The notes: generated by a model from the sequence alone, not told the origin. 64,000 nt of DNA from Tardiphaga sp. (GCF_028290785.1 NZ_JAQGJD010000303.1:1-64000); one strand, 5' to 3'. Shown: positions 46,331 to 56,239, counted from the first letter of the stretch. Translations and numbers: made by a program.

Positions 46331-46624
46331 GACACGTCAGGCGAGGCGGTCTCGCACCGTGTAGCCGCGATTAGCTGCATACATCCGTCAGACCTCTCAG
46401 TTGCCCCGAATGCAGTAGCGGGCCGCGCCTGACACATCCGACGAGAGATGCGCAGGCATGTTGCGGCGCAGTTCGAGCAAATCATCTCATGGCGACGGCG
46501 GGGCCGTCTGGTCCGTCCCCCACCGGGCCGCGAGCCGAAAATTGGCCAATTTCGCCCTTCGCCCCGTTCAATCTTTCTTTGCCATTCCCGGTACATCATG
46601 CCGCATTCGGGCAAGGCAGGGATC

Positions 46625-47776
46625 ATGCGGCACACGGACATTGCAGTCGTCGGGGGAGGGCTGGCCGGCTCGACGGCGGCGGCGATGCTGGGGCGCGCCG
46701 GCGTGTCCGCGGTCCTGATCGACCCGCACGAAAAATACCCGCCCGACCTGCGCTGTGAAAAGATCAGCACCAGCCAGATCGAGTTGCTGCGCAAGACCGG
46801 GCTCGCCGCCACCACGTTCCGCGCCGGCACCCGGGATCGCCAGATCTGGACCGCGCGGTTCGGCTATCTGATCGACAAGAAACCCAGCCACCAGTTCGGC
46901 ATCCTCTACCACTCCCTGGTCAATTCGATCCGCGACGAAATTCCGGCCGGCGTGCCGCAGATCCACGCCAAGGCAACGGCGATCGCCACCAGCACGGACC
47001 GGCAGATCGTTACCCTGTCTACCGGCGAGGAAATTTCCGCGCGGCTGGTGGTGCTGTCGAGCGGGCTGAACATCGGACTGTTGCACAAGCTTGGCATCGA
47101 ACGCCGGGTCACCAGCAAGTGCCACTGTATCACCATCGCCTTCGACGCGACCCCGGTCGGACGCGCGGCGTTCGATTTTCCAGCGCTAACCTATTTTTCG
47201 GAACGTCCCAGCGACCGTGCGGCCTATCTGACGCTGTTTCCGGTCGGCGACACCATGCGCGCCAACCTGTTCGTCTATCGCGACATGGACGACCCGTGGC
47301 TGCGCCAGATGCGCGCATCGCCTGCCGAGGCGCTACACGCGCTGTTTCCCAAGCTGCGCAGCTTCACCGGGGAGTTTGACGTGTCCGGGCAGATGCGAAT
47401 CCGGCCGGCGGACCTATATGTGAGCGCCGGGCATCGCCAGGCCGGCGCGGTACTGGTCGGCGACGCCTTCGCGACGTCCTGCCCGGCGGCAGGCACCGGC
47501 ACCAACAAGGTGTTCACCGACGTCGAGCGGCTGTGCAACGCCTACATTCCGGACTGGCTGGCTACCCCGGGCATGGCCGCCGACAAGATTGCGGCGTTCT
47601 ATGACGATCCGCTCAAACAGGCCTGCGACGCCTGGTCGGACGCCACGGCCTATCACTTCCGCTCGGTCTCCATCGACGACGGCCTGCCCTGGCAAGCGCG
47701 GCGCTGGGCGCGCTTCCTCGGCCGGCGCGGCCAAGGGGTTTTGCGGCGGCTTAGCGGGCAGGACCGCGCGGCCTGA
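46625..47776 (+). CDS. FAD-dependent oxidoreductase (geranylgeranyl reductase / flavin monooxygenase-like)
   Basis: A 383-residue flavoprotein. The dinucleotide motif VVGGGLAGSTAAAML starts near residue 8; LRCEKISTSQIELLRKTGL follows as a second FAD segment, and AVLVGDAFATSCPAAGTGTN is the C-terminal FAD motif (GD). Substrate unknown. I chose the ATG at 46625 with AGGGA upstream; an ATG nine codons earlier is possible. The C-terminal tail is rich in Arg and Trp. A small secreted protein gene follows 86 bases on; no clear functional link is seen. Confidence 0.82.
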   Translation: MRHTDIAVVGGGLAGSTAAAMLGRAGVSAVLIDPHEKYPPDLRCEKISTSQIELLRKTGLAATTFRAGTRDRQIWTARFGYLIDKKPSHQFGILYHSLVNSIRDEIPAGVPQIHAKATAIATSTDRQIVTLSTGEEISARLVVLSSGLNIGLLHKLGIERRVTSKCHCITIAFDATPVGRAAFDFPALTYFSERPSDRAAYLTLFPVGDTMRANLFVYRDMDDPWLRQMRASPAEALHALFPKLRSFTGEFDVSGQMRIRPADLYVSAGHRQAGAVLVGDAFATSCPAAGTGTNKVFTDVERLCNAYIPDWLATPGMAADKIAAFYDDPLKQACDAWSDATAYHFRSVSIDDGLPWQARRWARFLGRRGQGVLRRLSGQDRAA

Positions 47777-47862
47777 TTGGCTGACAACAAGATGCCGTTT
47801 TGTCAGGTACGATCATCCAGCTTTCGTGACCGCTATTGCCGATCGACCGCTGAGGTGACCCG

Positions 47863-48306
47863 TTGCGCCCGATCCGGAGTTTTCCTATCGGACTACTGCT
47901 GGCCGGATGGCTGGCCGCCGGCCCCGCGGCGTCCAACCCACGACAGTTGTCGCAGATGCCGGATCCGCGCGGCGAGTTCATCCGTCTTTGCGCGCCGTTC
48001 ATGGTGTCGCGCTATGCCCACCCCGAGGCGACCTGCGACTGCATCCGCAACTCCCTGATCGGCGAGATCGGCGACCGTGAGGTGCTCGACGCTCTCCTGT
48101 TCGGCGTCACCGAACGCGGCGTGCCGATGATCGACCGCACCTGGCTGCCGCCGGAAAAAAGGCCCTTGATCGGCCGCACCATGACAGCGATCGCCGAACC
48201 GACCATCGAATGTATGTTCGGAAACGGCCAGGCCAAAAAGGCCACCGAAAAGATTCCGGTCGATGGCCTGCCCAGCATGCTGCCGACGCAGGATTTCGCG
48301 CCGTAG
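47863..48306 (+). CDS. Exported hypothetical protein, TTG start
   Basis: A 147-residue protein with a signal peptide (IGLLLAGWLAAGPAASN). The mature part has three Cys (RLCAPF, ATCDC with two close together) and TIECMFGN with a fourth. There is no ATG before residue 32; GAGGTGA lies five bases before a TTG at 47863, so translation probably begins there. I recognise no domain, but the mature N terminus resembles small Cys-containing proteins common in this group. It converges with the MFS gene. Confidence 0.65.
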   Translation: MRPIRSFPIGLLLAGWLAAGPAASNPRQLSQMPDPRGEFIRLCAPFMVSRYAHPEATCDCIRNSLIGEIGDREVLDALLFGVTERGVPMIDRTWLPPEKRPLIGRTMTAIAEPTIECMFGNGQAKKATEKIPVDGLPSMLPTQDFAP

Positions 48307-48323
48307 GACACAACCGACCGATT

Positions 48324-49556
48324 TTACGCCAGCGCCAGCCGCTGTCGAGCGCGGAGCAGCAGCGCGGTCACGATGGTGATGTTGAGCGCGTTCCAGCCTA
48401 GCCCGTTAATGAAGGCCGCGGCGTAGGAGCCTGTAGCGTCGAAGATCACGCCGGAGATCCAGCCGCCCAGCGACATGCCGACGATGGTGCCGAAGATCAC
48501 GGTGCCGACGCGGGTGGCAGCCTCGGAGGCCGGCATCGCTTCGCGGACGATGATCGCGTAGCTCGGCACAATGCCGCCCTGGAACAGGCCGAACATCGCC
48601 GAGATCACGTAGAGCGAGATCAAGCTGTCGAAGAACAGATAGAACAGCAGCGCCGTACCTTGCGCGATGGCGCCGAGCAGTAGCGTTCGAATGCCACCGA
48701 TGCGGTCGGCGAGAAACCCCGAACCGACCCGGCTGACAATGCCGAAGGCCAGCATCAGCGACAGCATTTCGGCACCGCGCGCCACGCCGTAACCGAGATC
48801 GCCGCAATAGGCCACGATATGCACCTGTGGCATCGCCATCGCCACACAGCAGGCGATGCCGGCAACGCAAAGCACCGTCGTCAGCATGTTGCTGCTCATT
48901 CGCAGGTCGATCTTCGGCGGCGGCGCGTCGACATGGCTGCGCCTGCTTCCGGCGCCGATCTGCAGGCGCAGCAGCGTCAGCATGACCAGCATCGCCGATA
49001 TGGTGGTCACACCGATCAAGGCATGCGCGGTCTGCCAACCGAACGCGCTGATGCCCCAGCTAACCAGCGGCGGCCAGATTACGCCACCGAGATAATTGCC
49101 GGTGGCGGCGATGCTCACCGCGATGCCGCGCCGTTTCTCGAACCAGTGCGAGGCCTCGGCCATCAGCGGCCCGAACGTAGCCGACGATCCTGCGCCGATG
49201 AAGAAGTGCACCAGGATGTATTGCCACATCGCAACCGCCTGGGACGCCGCCAGATAGCCCGCGCCCATCACAACGGCAGCAAGGCTGATCGCCGCGACGA
49301 TCCCGAACCGGTCCGTGAACCGGCCGATCACGACGCCGCCCAGCCCGAAACCGGCCATCGCCAGGGTAAAGGCCAGCGACGCCGCGCCGCGGCTCGCGGC
49401 AAATTCGGCCTGCACCGCCGGAATTGCCACCACTACCGACCACATCCCGACGCTGCCGACCGCGCCAATGATCAAGGCAAGGCCAAGCCGGATCCATGCC
49501 TGACGCGAGTCAGGCATGAAGAATGGCGAATCTGGTCGGGGGTTCAGGGTTTTCAC
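48324..49556 (-). CDS. MFS transporter (OFA-like / monocarboxylate type)
   Basis: A 410-residue carrier with twelve hydrophobic segments. After helix 2 the loop reads VVIGRFTDRFGIVAA, and after helix 8 RVGSGFLADRIGGIRTLLLG, the repeated family motif. The order resembles oxalate/formate antiporter-like proteins; the substrate is not clear. The GTG start at 49556 has GAGG at a long distance; an ATG at 49517 is another option and would lose 13 residues. It is alone on the minus strand, next to flhA. Confidence 0.85.
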   Translation of the reverse strand: MKTLNPRPDSPFFMPDSRQAWIRLGLALIIGAVGSVGMWSVVVAIPAVQAEFAASRGAASLAFTLAMAGFGLGGVVIGRFTDRFGIVAAISLAAVVMGAGYLAASQAVAMWQYILVHFFIGAGSSATFGPLMAEASHWFEKRRGIAVSIAATGNYLGGVIWPPLVSWGISAFGWQTAHALIGVTTISAMLVMLTLLRLQIGAGSRRSHVDAPPPKIDLRMSSNMLTTVLCVAGIACCVAMAMPQVHIVAYCGDLGYGVARGAEMLSLMLAFGIVSRVGSGFLADRIGGIRTLLLGAIAQGTALLFYLFFDSLISLYVISAMFGLFQGGIVPSYAIIVREAMPASEAATRVGTVIFGTIVGMSLGGWISGVIFDATGSYAAAFINGLGWNALNITIVTALLLRARQRLALA

Positions 49557-49741
49557 GGCGGCAACATCCTCGGCAGCCGGTGCGGGGTCAAGTGAGCTGC
49601 TGAAAGGTTAGGCATGCAGAAGCACTGCAACCGTGACCTGTCGGACAGTGCACCAGCTGTGGCGCGGGCGAACTGCGTTGCGGCCGGGATAACTACGGTG
49701 CCCCGACACGAGACATATGTCGCAGCCCGAAACCTCAAAAA

Positions 49742-49756
49742 TTAACCGTTTGATAA
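49742..49756 (+). promoter_or_regulatory. Candidate CtrA box upstream of flhA
   Basis: TTAA-CCGTTTG-ATAA followed by CCAT, close to the CtrA consensus TTAA-N7-TTAAC with one mismatch. It lies about 165 bases before the flhA start. In the 365-base gap (49557-49921) I see nothing else except a GGGAGGAAG ribosome binding site just before flhA. Confidence 0.45.
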
Positions 49757-49921
49757 CCATACACACGGCAAAAATTGCCGAGTGGAGTCGCGTCTCGTCA
49801 GCCGATCGGGGGAATGCCCGTGGATGCCAGTGCGGTGCCTCACTTGCGAACCGGCGGCCCTTCGGCCGCTGCGCAGACGTTCGGCGCCCGCAGGCGGTCT
49901 TGGCGGGAGGAAGCGGCAACG

Positions 49922-52051
49922 ATGACGGATTTGGTAGCGGGTTCAGGTCTGGGAGCGCCCAAGGCGGGCTTCACCTTCACCGATCTGCGGACGATGGTGC
50001 TGCGGGGCGATCTGGCGCTGGCGTTCGCCGTTTTGATCATCCTCGTCGTTTTGATCATGCCGCTGCCGTCGATCGTGCTCGACCTGTTCCTGGCGATCTC
50101 GATCACCATGTCGATTCTGATCCTGATGACCGCGTTGTTTATCCAGACGCCGCTGGAATTCTCGTCCTTCCCGACCGTGCTGCTGATCTCGACCATGATG
50201 CGGCTGTCGCTGAACATGGCTTCGACCCGACTGATCCTGTCGCATGGCCACGAGGGTACCGCCGCCGCCGGCCACGTCATCGAGGCGTTCGGCAACTTCG
50301 TGATGGGCGGCAACTTCGTCATCGGCATCATCGTGTTCGCGATCCTGGTGATCGTGAACTTCGTCGTCATCACCAAGGGTTCGGGCCGCATCGCCGAAGT
50401 CGCGGCACGTTTCACCCTTGACGCGATGCCCGGCAAGCAGATGGCGATCGACGCCGACCTGTCCGCCGGCCTGATCGACGAGGCCACCGCCAAGAAGCGC
50501 CGCAAGGACCTCGAGGACGAAAGCGGCTTTTTCGGCGCCATGGACGGCGCCAGCAAGTTCGTGCGCGGTGACGCCATCGCCGGCCTGCTGATCGTCTTTA
50601 TCAACATCATCGGCGGCATCATCATCGGCGTCGCCCAGCAGGGCCTCTCGTTCGGCGAAGCCGGCCGTACCTACACGCTGCTGACAGTCGGCGACGGTCT
50701 GGTCACCCAGATCCCGGCACTGATCGTATCGACCGCAGCCGGCCTGCTGGTGTCTAAGGCCGGCATTTCGGGCGCGGCCGACAAGGCGCTGATGAAGCAG
50801 CTATCGTTTTATCCGCAGGCACTCGGCATGTCCTCCGGCGTCATGCTCATGCTGGCCATGTTGCCCGGCATCCCGATGCTGCCGTTCTTGGCGCTGGGTG
50901 GCGGCGCCGGCTGGCTGGCCTGGAAGGCCAGCAAGAACAACAAGGTCGTCAAGGCAGCCGAGGCCAAGGAGGCCGCCGCACCCGCCGTGGCGGCCGCTGC
51001 AGCCGCAGCCGCCGAAGAGCCGATCTCGGCATCGCTCAGGATCGATGACCTGAAGATCGAACTCGGCTACGCGCTGCTGCCGCTGGTCAACGGCCCGGAC
51101 GGCACCGATCGCCTCACCGAACAGATCAAGGCGCTGCGCAAGTCGCTGGCGGTGGAAATGGGCTTCGTGATGCCGTCGGTGCGCATCCTCGACAACGTGC
51201 AGCTCGAGGCCAACACCTACATCATCAAGATCAAGGAAGTGGACGCCGGCACCGGCCGGATCTGGCCGGCGCAGTACATGGTCATGGATCCCGGCGGCGC
51301 CCAGGTGAACGTGCCCGGTATCCACACCACCGAGCCGACCTTCGGACTGCCGGCCACCTGGGTCGATGCCGCGCTGAAGGAAGAGGCCACCATGAAGGGC
51401 TACACGGTCGTCGATGCCGCGACGGTGCTGTCGACCCATCTGACCGAGCTGCTGAAGGGCAACATGTCGGACCTGCTGTCCTATGGCGAGGTGCAGAAAC
51501 TGCTGAAGGACCTGCCGAAGGAACAGGGCGAACTGGTCAAGGACATCGTACCGAGCCTGATCACCGTGTCCGGCATCCAGCGCGTGCTGCAGCTATTGCT
51601 GACCGAACGGATCTCGATCCGCGACCTCTCGACCATTCTCGAAGGCATCGCCGACGCGCTCGCGTTCTCGCGCAATCCGGCCACGGTGGTCGAGCATGTC
51701 CGCGCCCGCCTCGCCCGCCAAATCTGCGCGCAGAATACCTCTTACAACGGCTACTTGCCGCTGATCGCACTGTCGGCGAAGTGGGAACAGGCCTTTGCGG
51801 AGTCGATCATCGGCACCGGCGAGGAACGCAGCCTCGCCATGCAGCCGTCGCGACTGTCGGAATTCATGACCACGGTGCGTGACCGCTTCGAACAGGCGGC
51901 GCGCGAAGGCGAGTCGCCGGTGCTGGTCACGTCGGCCTCGATCCGACCGTTCGTGCGCTCGCTGGTCGAACGCTTCCGCGCCCAGACCACCGTGCTGTCG
52001 CAGGCAGAAATCCATCCCCGCGCCCGGCTGAAAACAGTCGGCAGCGTCTGA
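49922..52051 (+). CDS. flhA: Flagellar biosynthesis protein FlhA
   Basis: A 709-residue component of the flagellar type III export gate. The N-terminal half has about eight membrane segments with the conserved cytoplasmic FHIPEP loop region (MPGKQMAIDADLSAGLIDEA and KKRRKDLEDESGFFGAMDGA), and the C-terminal half is a cytoplasmic domain with RISIRDLSTILEGIADALAF. The ATG at 49922 with GGGAGGAAG was chosen over a frame extension of 49 codons. A linker near residue 340 is very Ala-rich (AEAKEAAAPAVAAAAAAAAE). It works with FliI and FliJ encoded nearby. Confidence 0.97.
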   Translation: MTDLVAGSGLGAPKAGFTFTDLRTMVLRGDLALAFAVLIILVVLIMPLPSIVLDLFLAISITMSILILMTALFIQTPLEFSSFPTVLLISTMMRLSLNMASTRLILSHGHEGTAAAGHVIEAFGNFVMGGNFVIGIIVFAILVIVNFVVITKGSGRIAEVAARFTLDAMPGKQMAIDADLSAGLIDEATAKKRRKDLEDESGFFGAMDGASKFVRGDAIAGLLIVFINIIGGIIIGVAQQGLSFGEAGRTYTLLTVGDGLVTQIPALIVSTAAGLLVSKAGISGAADKALMKQLSFYPQALGMSSGVMLMLAMLPGIPMLPFLALGGGAGWLAWKASKNNKVVKAAEAKEAAAPAVAAAAAAAAEEPISASLRIDDLKIELGYALLPLVNGPDGTDRLTEQIKALRKSLAVEMGFVMPSVRILDNVQLEANTYIIKIKEVDAGTGRIWPAQYMVMDPGGAQVNVPGIHTTEPTFGLPATWVDAALKEEATMKGYTVVDAATVLSTHLTELLKGNMSDLLSYGEVQKLLKDLPKEQGELVKDIVPSLITVSGIQRVLQLLLTERISIRDLSTILEGIADALAFSRNPATVVEHVRARLARQICAQNTSYNGYLPLIALSAKWEQAFAESIIGTGEERSLAMQPSRLSEFMTTVRDRFEQAAREGESPVLVTSASIRPFVRSLVERFRAQTTVLSQAEIHPRARLKTVGSV

Positions 52052-52363
52052 TCAGGCCAGCGGCCTGCTCAAAACTGATGCATATTCGTCACAGACAAGC
52101 GTTTTGCCAGAATGCCGCAGCTTGCAAAACGACGGTTGCGGCCTCGCATGCATTTCACAAAGCATTGTAAAATATAGAAAATATCTTATTTTCCACGCGA
52201 GCTGGCGCCATCCAGTCGCGCCGCTTCACGTCTTTTCACTGCCTTGTGATGAGCTCTTTGGAACGGAATGCCGAGTCACCACGTTTCTTGCCATGAGATG
52301 TTGAACCTGCCGCCGGGGACACGACACAGACCGGATGTAGGCAGTACACGGCAGGAGCGTTCC
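52052..52363. other. Intergenic stretch, no gene
   Basis: About 310 bases after flhA. It holds an AT-rich block near 52160-52195 that could carry a promoter for the small gene downstream, but no clear -35/-10 pair. No terminator is evident for flhA. Confidence 0.35.
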
Positions 52364-52564
52364 ATGAACCACTCAATCTACAGCGCGGATCGCATGACCC
52401 ACCTGAAGGTGGTAATCGTGGCACTCGTCGCTGGTATTTTTGTGGCCGGGTTCGGTATTTCGGCCAGGGTCAATTCTGACGAAGGTTACACGCAGACGGC
52501 GCGGGTCGTGAAAGCCGGCAAGCCTGTCGCGATCGGCAATGCGAACGCCAATATGGTTCGCTAA
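52364..52564 (+). CDS. Small single-pass membrane hypothetical protein, 66 residues
   Basis: A 66-residue protein with a membrane segment (VVIVALVAGIFVAGFGISAR) after a short polar start, then a tail with TARVVKAGKPVAIGNANANM. AGGAG lies just before the ATG at 52364. Short proteins with this tail are, from memory, frequent in Bradyrhizobium-group genomes, without known function. It is monocistronic and ends before a strong terminator. Confidence 0.7.
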   Translation: MNHSIYSADRMTHLKVVIVALVAGIFVAGFGISARVNSDEGYTQTARVVKAGKPVAIGNANANMVR

Positions 52565-52651
52565 TCAATTCAGGAATTCACACGGCGATGTCCCCCAAGG
52601 TCGTCATGTGAGTATAGAAGATCCCACTTCCCCCGAGTGGACTTCAAATGG

Positions 52652-52680
52652 AAAACGCCCGCTCCCCACGGGCGTTTTTC
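52652..52680. terminator. Rho-independent terminator, probably bidirectional
   Basis: A 10-bp stem AAAACGCCCG / CGGGCGTTTT with loop CTCCCCA, followed by a T run on the plus strand and by T-rich sequence on the minus strand. It lies between the small membrane protein gene and the convergent anti-sigma gene, and can serve both. Confidence 0.85.
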
Positions 52681-52751
52681 TTTTGGCGGTGTGCGTTCAC
52701 ACGTGGCGCACCAATCTCTAAGCCCTGTGCCTGCCTTTGCGGGTCGTCCCT

Positions 52752-53639
52752 TTACCGGGCTGGCGGCACGGTTTCGATCAGCTTGCCCGTGAACACGATC
52801 GGGCCGGTGGCAGCCCCCGTCGGCGAACCGCCTTCCGGTTCGACGGTCACGGCATAGGTCGCCTGGTTCACCGTGTCCGGATCATAGGCAGCCAGCGCCG
52901 CGCGTGTCGTGAAGTCGTCGCTGCCAATCACGCCCAGCGAACGCGGGCGTTGCAGCTTGTCCGACACGATCCATAGCTCATAGCTCTTGCCGGGCTGCTG
53001 CGATGCGCCGACCTTGCGCACGGTGAAATTCTTGGTGGCGGCATCCACCGTCAGGATGAAAGCGGGTGAGGTACCATCGGTCTGAAGCAACGCGACGTAT
53101 TGCGCCTGCGCGGCGGCAGGCGTCGGCGCCGGCGGTTGAACCTGCGCCACCTGCTGCGTCGCCTTCGGACGCAATCGCTCCGGGAGCAGTTCGGGGCGAT
53201 AGGCCTGCACGGCGATCATGGCGACCAGCGCCGCAGCAACCGCCGTCATGCCCGTGGCGATGTTGCGCCAGCGCCTGGCCTGCAACGAGAACGCAATGAC
53301 ATTGTTCTTGTCGGCGACCGACGCATCCGCAGCCGGCGCATCTGCATGATCATTGGCAACGGTCGCAGCCAGCACCGGCGAGGTCGGCGTCACTAGCGCT
53401 TCCTGGGCTCCGCCATGTCCGATCGAAGCTTTGATCTTCTCCCACACTTCGGGACGCGGCTCGACCAGGCCGACCATCTGGTTGAGAACGCCGAGCGCGC
53501 GTTCCCAAGCCTCGACCACCGCGACGAAACCGTGGTCAGCGGACATCATGGCTTCGACCTGCGCGCGTTCATCGGCATCGAGGGTGCCGAGCGCATATTC
53601 CGCGGCGAGCGCGATATGGTCTTCGCTATAGGCCATCAT
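52752..53639 (-). CDS. Anti-sigma factor, RskA-like
   Basis: A 295-residue single-pass membrane protein. The N-terminal cytoplasmic part has the helical anti-sigma fold with YALGTLDADERAQVEAMM; a membrane helix follows (ATGMTAVAAALVAMIAVQAY) and a periplasmic C-terminal domain with KSYELWIVSDKLQRPRSLGV, typical of the RskA family. The ATG at 53639 overlaps the stop of the sigma gene. Together they form a pair where the membrane protein holds the sigma factor until a signal frees it. The trigger is unknown. Confidence 0.9.
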   Translation of the reverse strand: MMAYSEDHIALAAEYALGTLDADERAQVEAMMSADHGFVAVVEAWERALGVLNQMVGLVEPRPEVWEKIKASIGHGGAQEALVTPTSPVLAATVANDHADAPAADASVADKNNVIAFSLQARRWRNIATGMTAVAAALVAMIAVQAYRPELLPERLRPKATQQVAQVQPPAPTPAAAQAQYVALLQTDGTSPAFILTVDAATKNFTVRKVGASQQPGKSYELWIVSDKLQRPRSLGVIGSDDFTTRAALAAYDPDTVNQATYAVTVEPEGGSPTGAATGPIVFTGKLIETVPPAR

Positions 53640-54184
53640 GTCAGTCCCAGACACTCCCGGATGTCCATCATGCTGCGGCGCAGCCAAGTCTTCACGGTAT
53701 TCACCGGCGCTTCAAACTTCGCCGCAAGTTGATCGCGGCTCCATCCATTGTAGTAAGCGAGCAGCACCAGTTTCTGGCGGTCCGGCTCAAGCCGGCCCAC
53801 GCACTCCAGCAGACGCTTCAATTCCTCGGTCATTTCCCGACGCGCCAGCGGGTCGGGCGTATCGGCGGCCACTTCCATGGCGGCCGGCTCTTCCTCGATT
53901 GATACTTCGCTCTTCTTGCGGACCACATCGATGGCCCGGTTGCGCGCGATCGATACCATCCACGTGATGGGCGAAGCCAGGCCGGGATTGAACTGCCCCG
54001 CACTGTTCCAGATCTTGACGTAAGCCTCCTGGATGACTTCCTCCGCGAGATCCTGTCTGCGCAAGATACGGAGCACGACGCCAAAGAGTTTCGCACGCGT
54101 CGCCGCGTAAAGGCGCTCGAAAGCGGCCTCATCGCCTTTTGCAACTGCGGCGATCAGCCAGACCAGCTCAGCCGGCGTCAGCAT
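53636..54184 (-). CDS. ECF RNA polymerase sigma factor (SigK-like)
   Basis: A 182-residue sigma factor of the extracytoplasmic function type. Region 2 covers ILRRQDLAEEVIQEAYVKIW and TWMVSIARNRAIDVVRKK; region 4 has LVLLAYYNGWSRDQLAAKFE and the recognition helix VNTVKTWLRRSM. It overlaps the RskA-like gene, so the two are coupled. Sigma-K-like factors pair with RskA proteins in several bacteria. Targets are unknown; I saw no obvious autoregulated promoter upstream. Confidence 0.92.
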   Translation of the reverse strand: MLTPAELVWLIAAVAKGDEAAFERLYAATRAKLFGVVLRILRRQDLAEEVIQEAYVKIWNSAGQFNPGLASPITWMVSIARNRAIDVVRKKSEVSIEEEPAAMEVAADTPDPLARREMTEELKRLLECVGRLEPDRQKLVLLAYYNGWSRDQLAAKFEAPVNTVKTWLRRSMMDIRECLGLT

Positions 54185-54309
54185 TCAGTGTCCTCAACCA
54201 CAAGATATCCCACCGCAAATTGACTGGATCTGCCCGACCTCGGACGTGTCGTACCATACTTCTTACCGTACCGGCCATGCTGCACCAGCAGTTGTGGACA
54301 GGGCCATAT

Positions 54310-54344
54310 AAAAAGCAAAAACCCGGACCTCGCGGCCCGGGTTT
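54310..54344 (-). terminator. Rho-independent terminator after fliJ
   Basis: On the minus strand an 8-bp stem (AAACCCGG / CCGGGTTT, 54344-54319) is followed by TTTTTGCTTTTT. It lies about 40 bases after fliJ and ends the fliI-fliJ transcript. Confidence 0.8.
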
Positions 54345-54384
54345 GACTACCTTTGCACAAGATAGCACGCTGGAATTCGTAACC

Positions 54385-54804
54385 TCAGGCGACCGCGCCA
54401 ATACGGGCGCGCATCAGGCCAATGCTGTCGAGGTCGGCCTGCTCGCGGGCGCTTTCCTCGGCGCGTTCGCGGGCCTGGTCACGCTCGTCGAGCAGTTCGA
54501 CCTTCTTGAGGTCCTCGAACGCCTCGGTGAGCAGGCTCTTGGCGTCTTCGAGCTGGATGCGCAGCTCGTCGGCCGAGCGCGTCAGGTTTTCACGACGCTG
54601 GATCGCGGCCTTGGCGTAGGTCGGATAGGCAAAGTGCGTGGGATCGTTGATCCCGGCGCGGTCCTGCTCGGTCTGGATTTCGCGCTCGAGGTCCACCGAC
54701 ATGCGCTGGAAATCCGCGATCATGCCTTCGATCTGATTGACCCTTCGGCGCTTCTCATCGACCTGAAACTTCTTCAGACGGATCAGCGTGTCACGTGACT
54801 TCAT
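54385..54804 (-). CDS. fliJ: Flagellar export chaperone/ATPase regulator FliJ
   Basis: A 139-residue, nearly all-helical coiled-coil protein, starting MKSRDTLIRLKKFQVDEKRR and rich in Glu/Arg/Lys. FliJ stimulates the FliI ATPase and helps FlhA-dependent export. I placed the start at the ATG at 54804, which has GGGGAG about nine bases upstream; a frame extension of 14 codons is possible but unlike the family. It follows fliI by about 110 bases. Confidence 0.88.
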   Translation of the reverse strand: MKSRDTLIRLKKFQVDEKRRRVNQIEGMIADFQRMSVDLEREIQTEQDRAGINDPTHFAYPTYAKAAIQRRENLTRSADELRIQLEDAKSLLTEAFEDLKKVELLDERDQARERAEESAREQADLDSIGLMRARIGAVA

Positions 54805-54913
54805 CGACTCGTACTCCCCAGAAGTCCCAATCTGAACGCGGGACAAGACCGGTCTCCCGCGAGGGGCCTACCGGCAGAATCTCTTCTCTGAGGTTGATGA
54901 TGGCCTGACAAAG

Positions 54914-56239
54914 TTAGCGTTCCGTTTCCAAACTACCAATGATTTGTTCGAGTTGCCTGTAACCCTCCGCCAAACCGCATACTTCTTCCTTGCGCTGGCG
55001 CAGGAACGTCTCCAGCGGCTCGTGCAACCGGATCGCTTCGTCGACCTCCGGACTGGAGCCCGCCCGATAGGCGCCGAGCCGGATCAGTTCCTCCATATCC
55101 GCATAGGTCGCCATGATCTGACGGGCCCGGGTGATGGTGGGCAGGTACGCCGGGTCGGCCGATTTCGGCATGGTCCGGGACACCGACTTCAGGATATTGA
55201 TGGCGGGGTAACGGCCGCGCTCGGCAATGGCGCGCTGCATCACGATATGGCCGTCGAGGATGCCGCGCACCGCATCGGCCACCGGTTCGTTGTGGTCGTC
55301 GCCATCCACCAGCACCGTGAAGATGCCGGTGATGGAACCGGCATTGATGCCCGGCCCCGCGCGCTCCAGCAGCTTCGGCAGCTCCGTGAATACCGTCGGC
55401 GTATAGCCCTTGGCCGTCGGCGGCTCGCCGACCGACAGGCCGATCTCGCGCTGCGCCATGGCGAAGCGGGTCACGGAGTCCATCATGCACATGACGTCCT
55501 TGCCCTCGTCGCGGAAGAATTCCGAAATCGCGAGGGTGAGGTACGCCGCCTGGCGCCGCATCAGCGCGGGCTCGTCGGAGGTCGCGACTACCACCACCGC
55601 CCGCGCCAGGCCTTCGTCGCCGAGATCCTCCTGCAGGAACTCTTGGACCTCGCGGCCGCGTTCGCCGATCAGGCCGATCACCGACACGTCGGCATCGACA
55701 TTGCGCGCCAGCATCGACAGCAGCACCGACTTGCCGACGCCGGAACCGGCGAAGATGCCCATGCGCTGGCCGCGGCAGCAGGTCAGGAAGGTATTGAGGG
55801 AGCGCACCCCGAGATCGAGCGGCGCGCCGACGCGGTTGCGCGAATGCGCCGGCGGCGGCGAGTTGCGGTACGGCATCGGCGCCGGGCCCTGGACCAGCGG
55901 GCCCTTGCCGTCGATCGGCTCGCCCATGGCATTGACGACCCGGCCGAGCCACGCCACCGACGGCCGCACCTGACTGGCGGCATTGGCGATCACCGCACGG
56001 CAGCCGCGGCGAACGCCTTCGAGGCCGGCGAACGGCATCACCACGGCATTATTACCGCTGAAGCCGATCACCTCGGCCGGGATGAAACGGTTGGTGCCGG
56101 TCTCGATCACAATTCGGGCGCCGACCGACATGGCGTGGATGGGCCCGGCGATTTCCACCATCAGCCCGCGCACGCCGACAACACGGCCATATATATTGAC
56201 GCCGTCGATGTCGGTAATCTGCTCCGCGAGCGCTTTCAT
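54914..56239 (-). CDS. fliI: Flagellum-specific ATP synthase FliI
   Basis: A 441-residue ATPase of the flagellar export apparatus. Walker A AGSGVGKS lies near residues 164-171, followed by [20 protein letters not shown], the Walker B region [18 protein letters not shown], and [18 protein letters not shown] at the C terminus. AAGGG lies upstream of the ATG. It is divergent from ctrA and shares with it a 367-base promoter region. With FlhA and FliJ it makes the export machine energised by ATP and the proton gradient. Confidence 0.96.
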   Translation of the reverse strand: MKALAEQITDIDGVNIYGRVVGVRGLMVEIAGPIHAMSVGARIVIETGTNRFIPAEVIGFSGNNAVVMPFAGLEGVRRGCRAVIANAASQVRPSVAWLGRVVNAMGEPIDGKGPLVQGPAPMPYRNSPPPAHSRNRVGAPLDLGVRSLNTFLTCCRGQRMGIFAGSGVGKSVLLSMLARNVDADVSVIGLIGERGREVQEFLQEDLGDEGLARAVVVVATSDEPALMRRQAAYLTLAISEFFRDEGKDVMCMMDSVTRFAMAQREIGLSVGEPPTAKGYTPTVFTELPKLLERAGPGINAGSITGIFTVLVDGDDHNEPVADAVRGILDGHIVMQRAIAERGRYPAINILKSVSRTMPKSADPAYLPTITRARQIMATYADMEELIRLGAYRAGSSPEVDEAIRLHEPLETFLRQRKEEVCGLAEGYRQLEQIIGSLETER

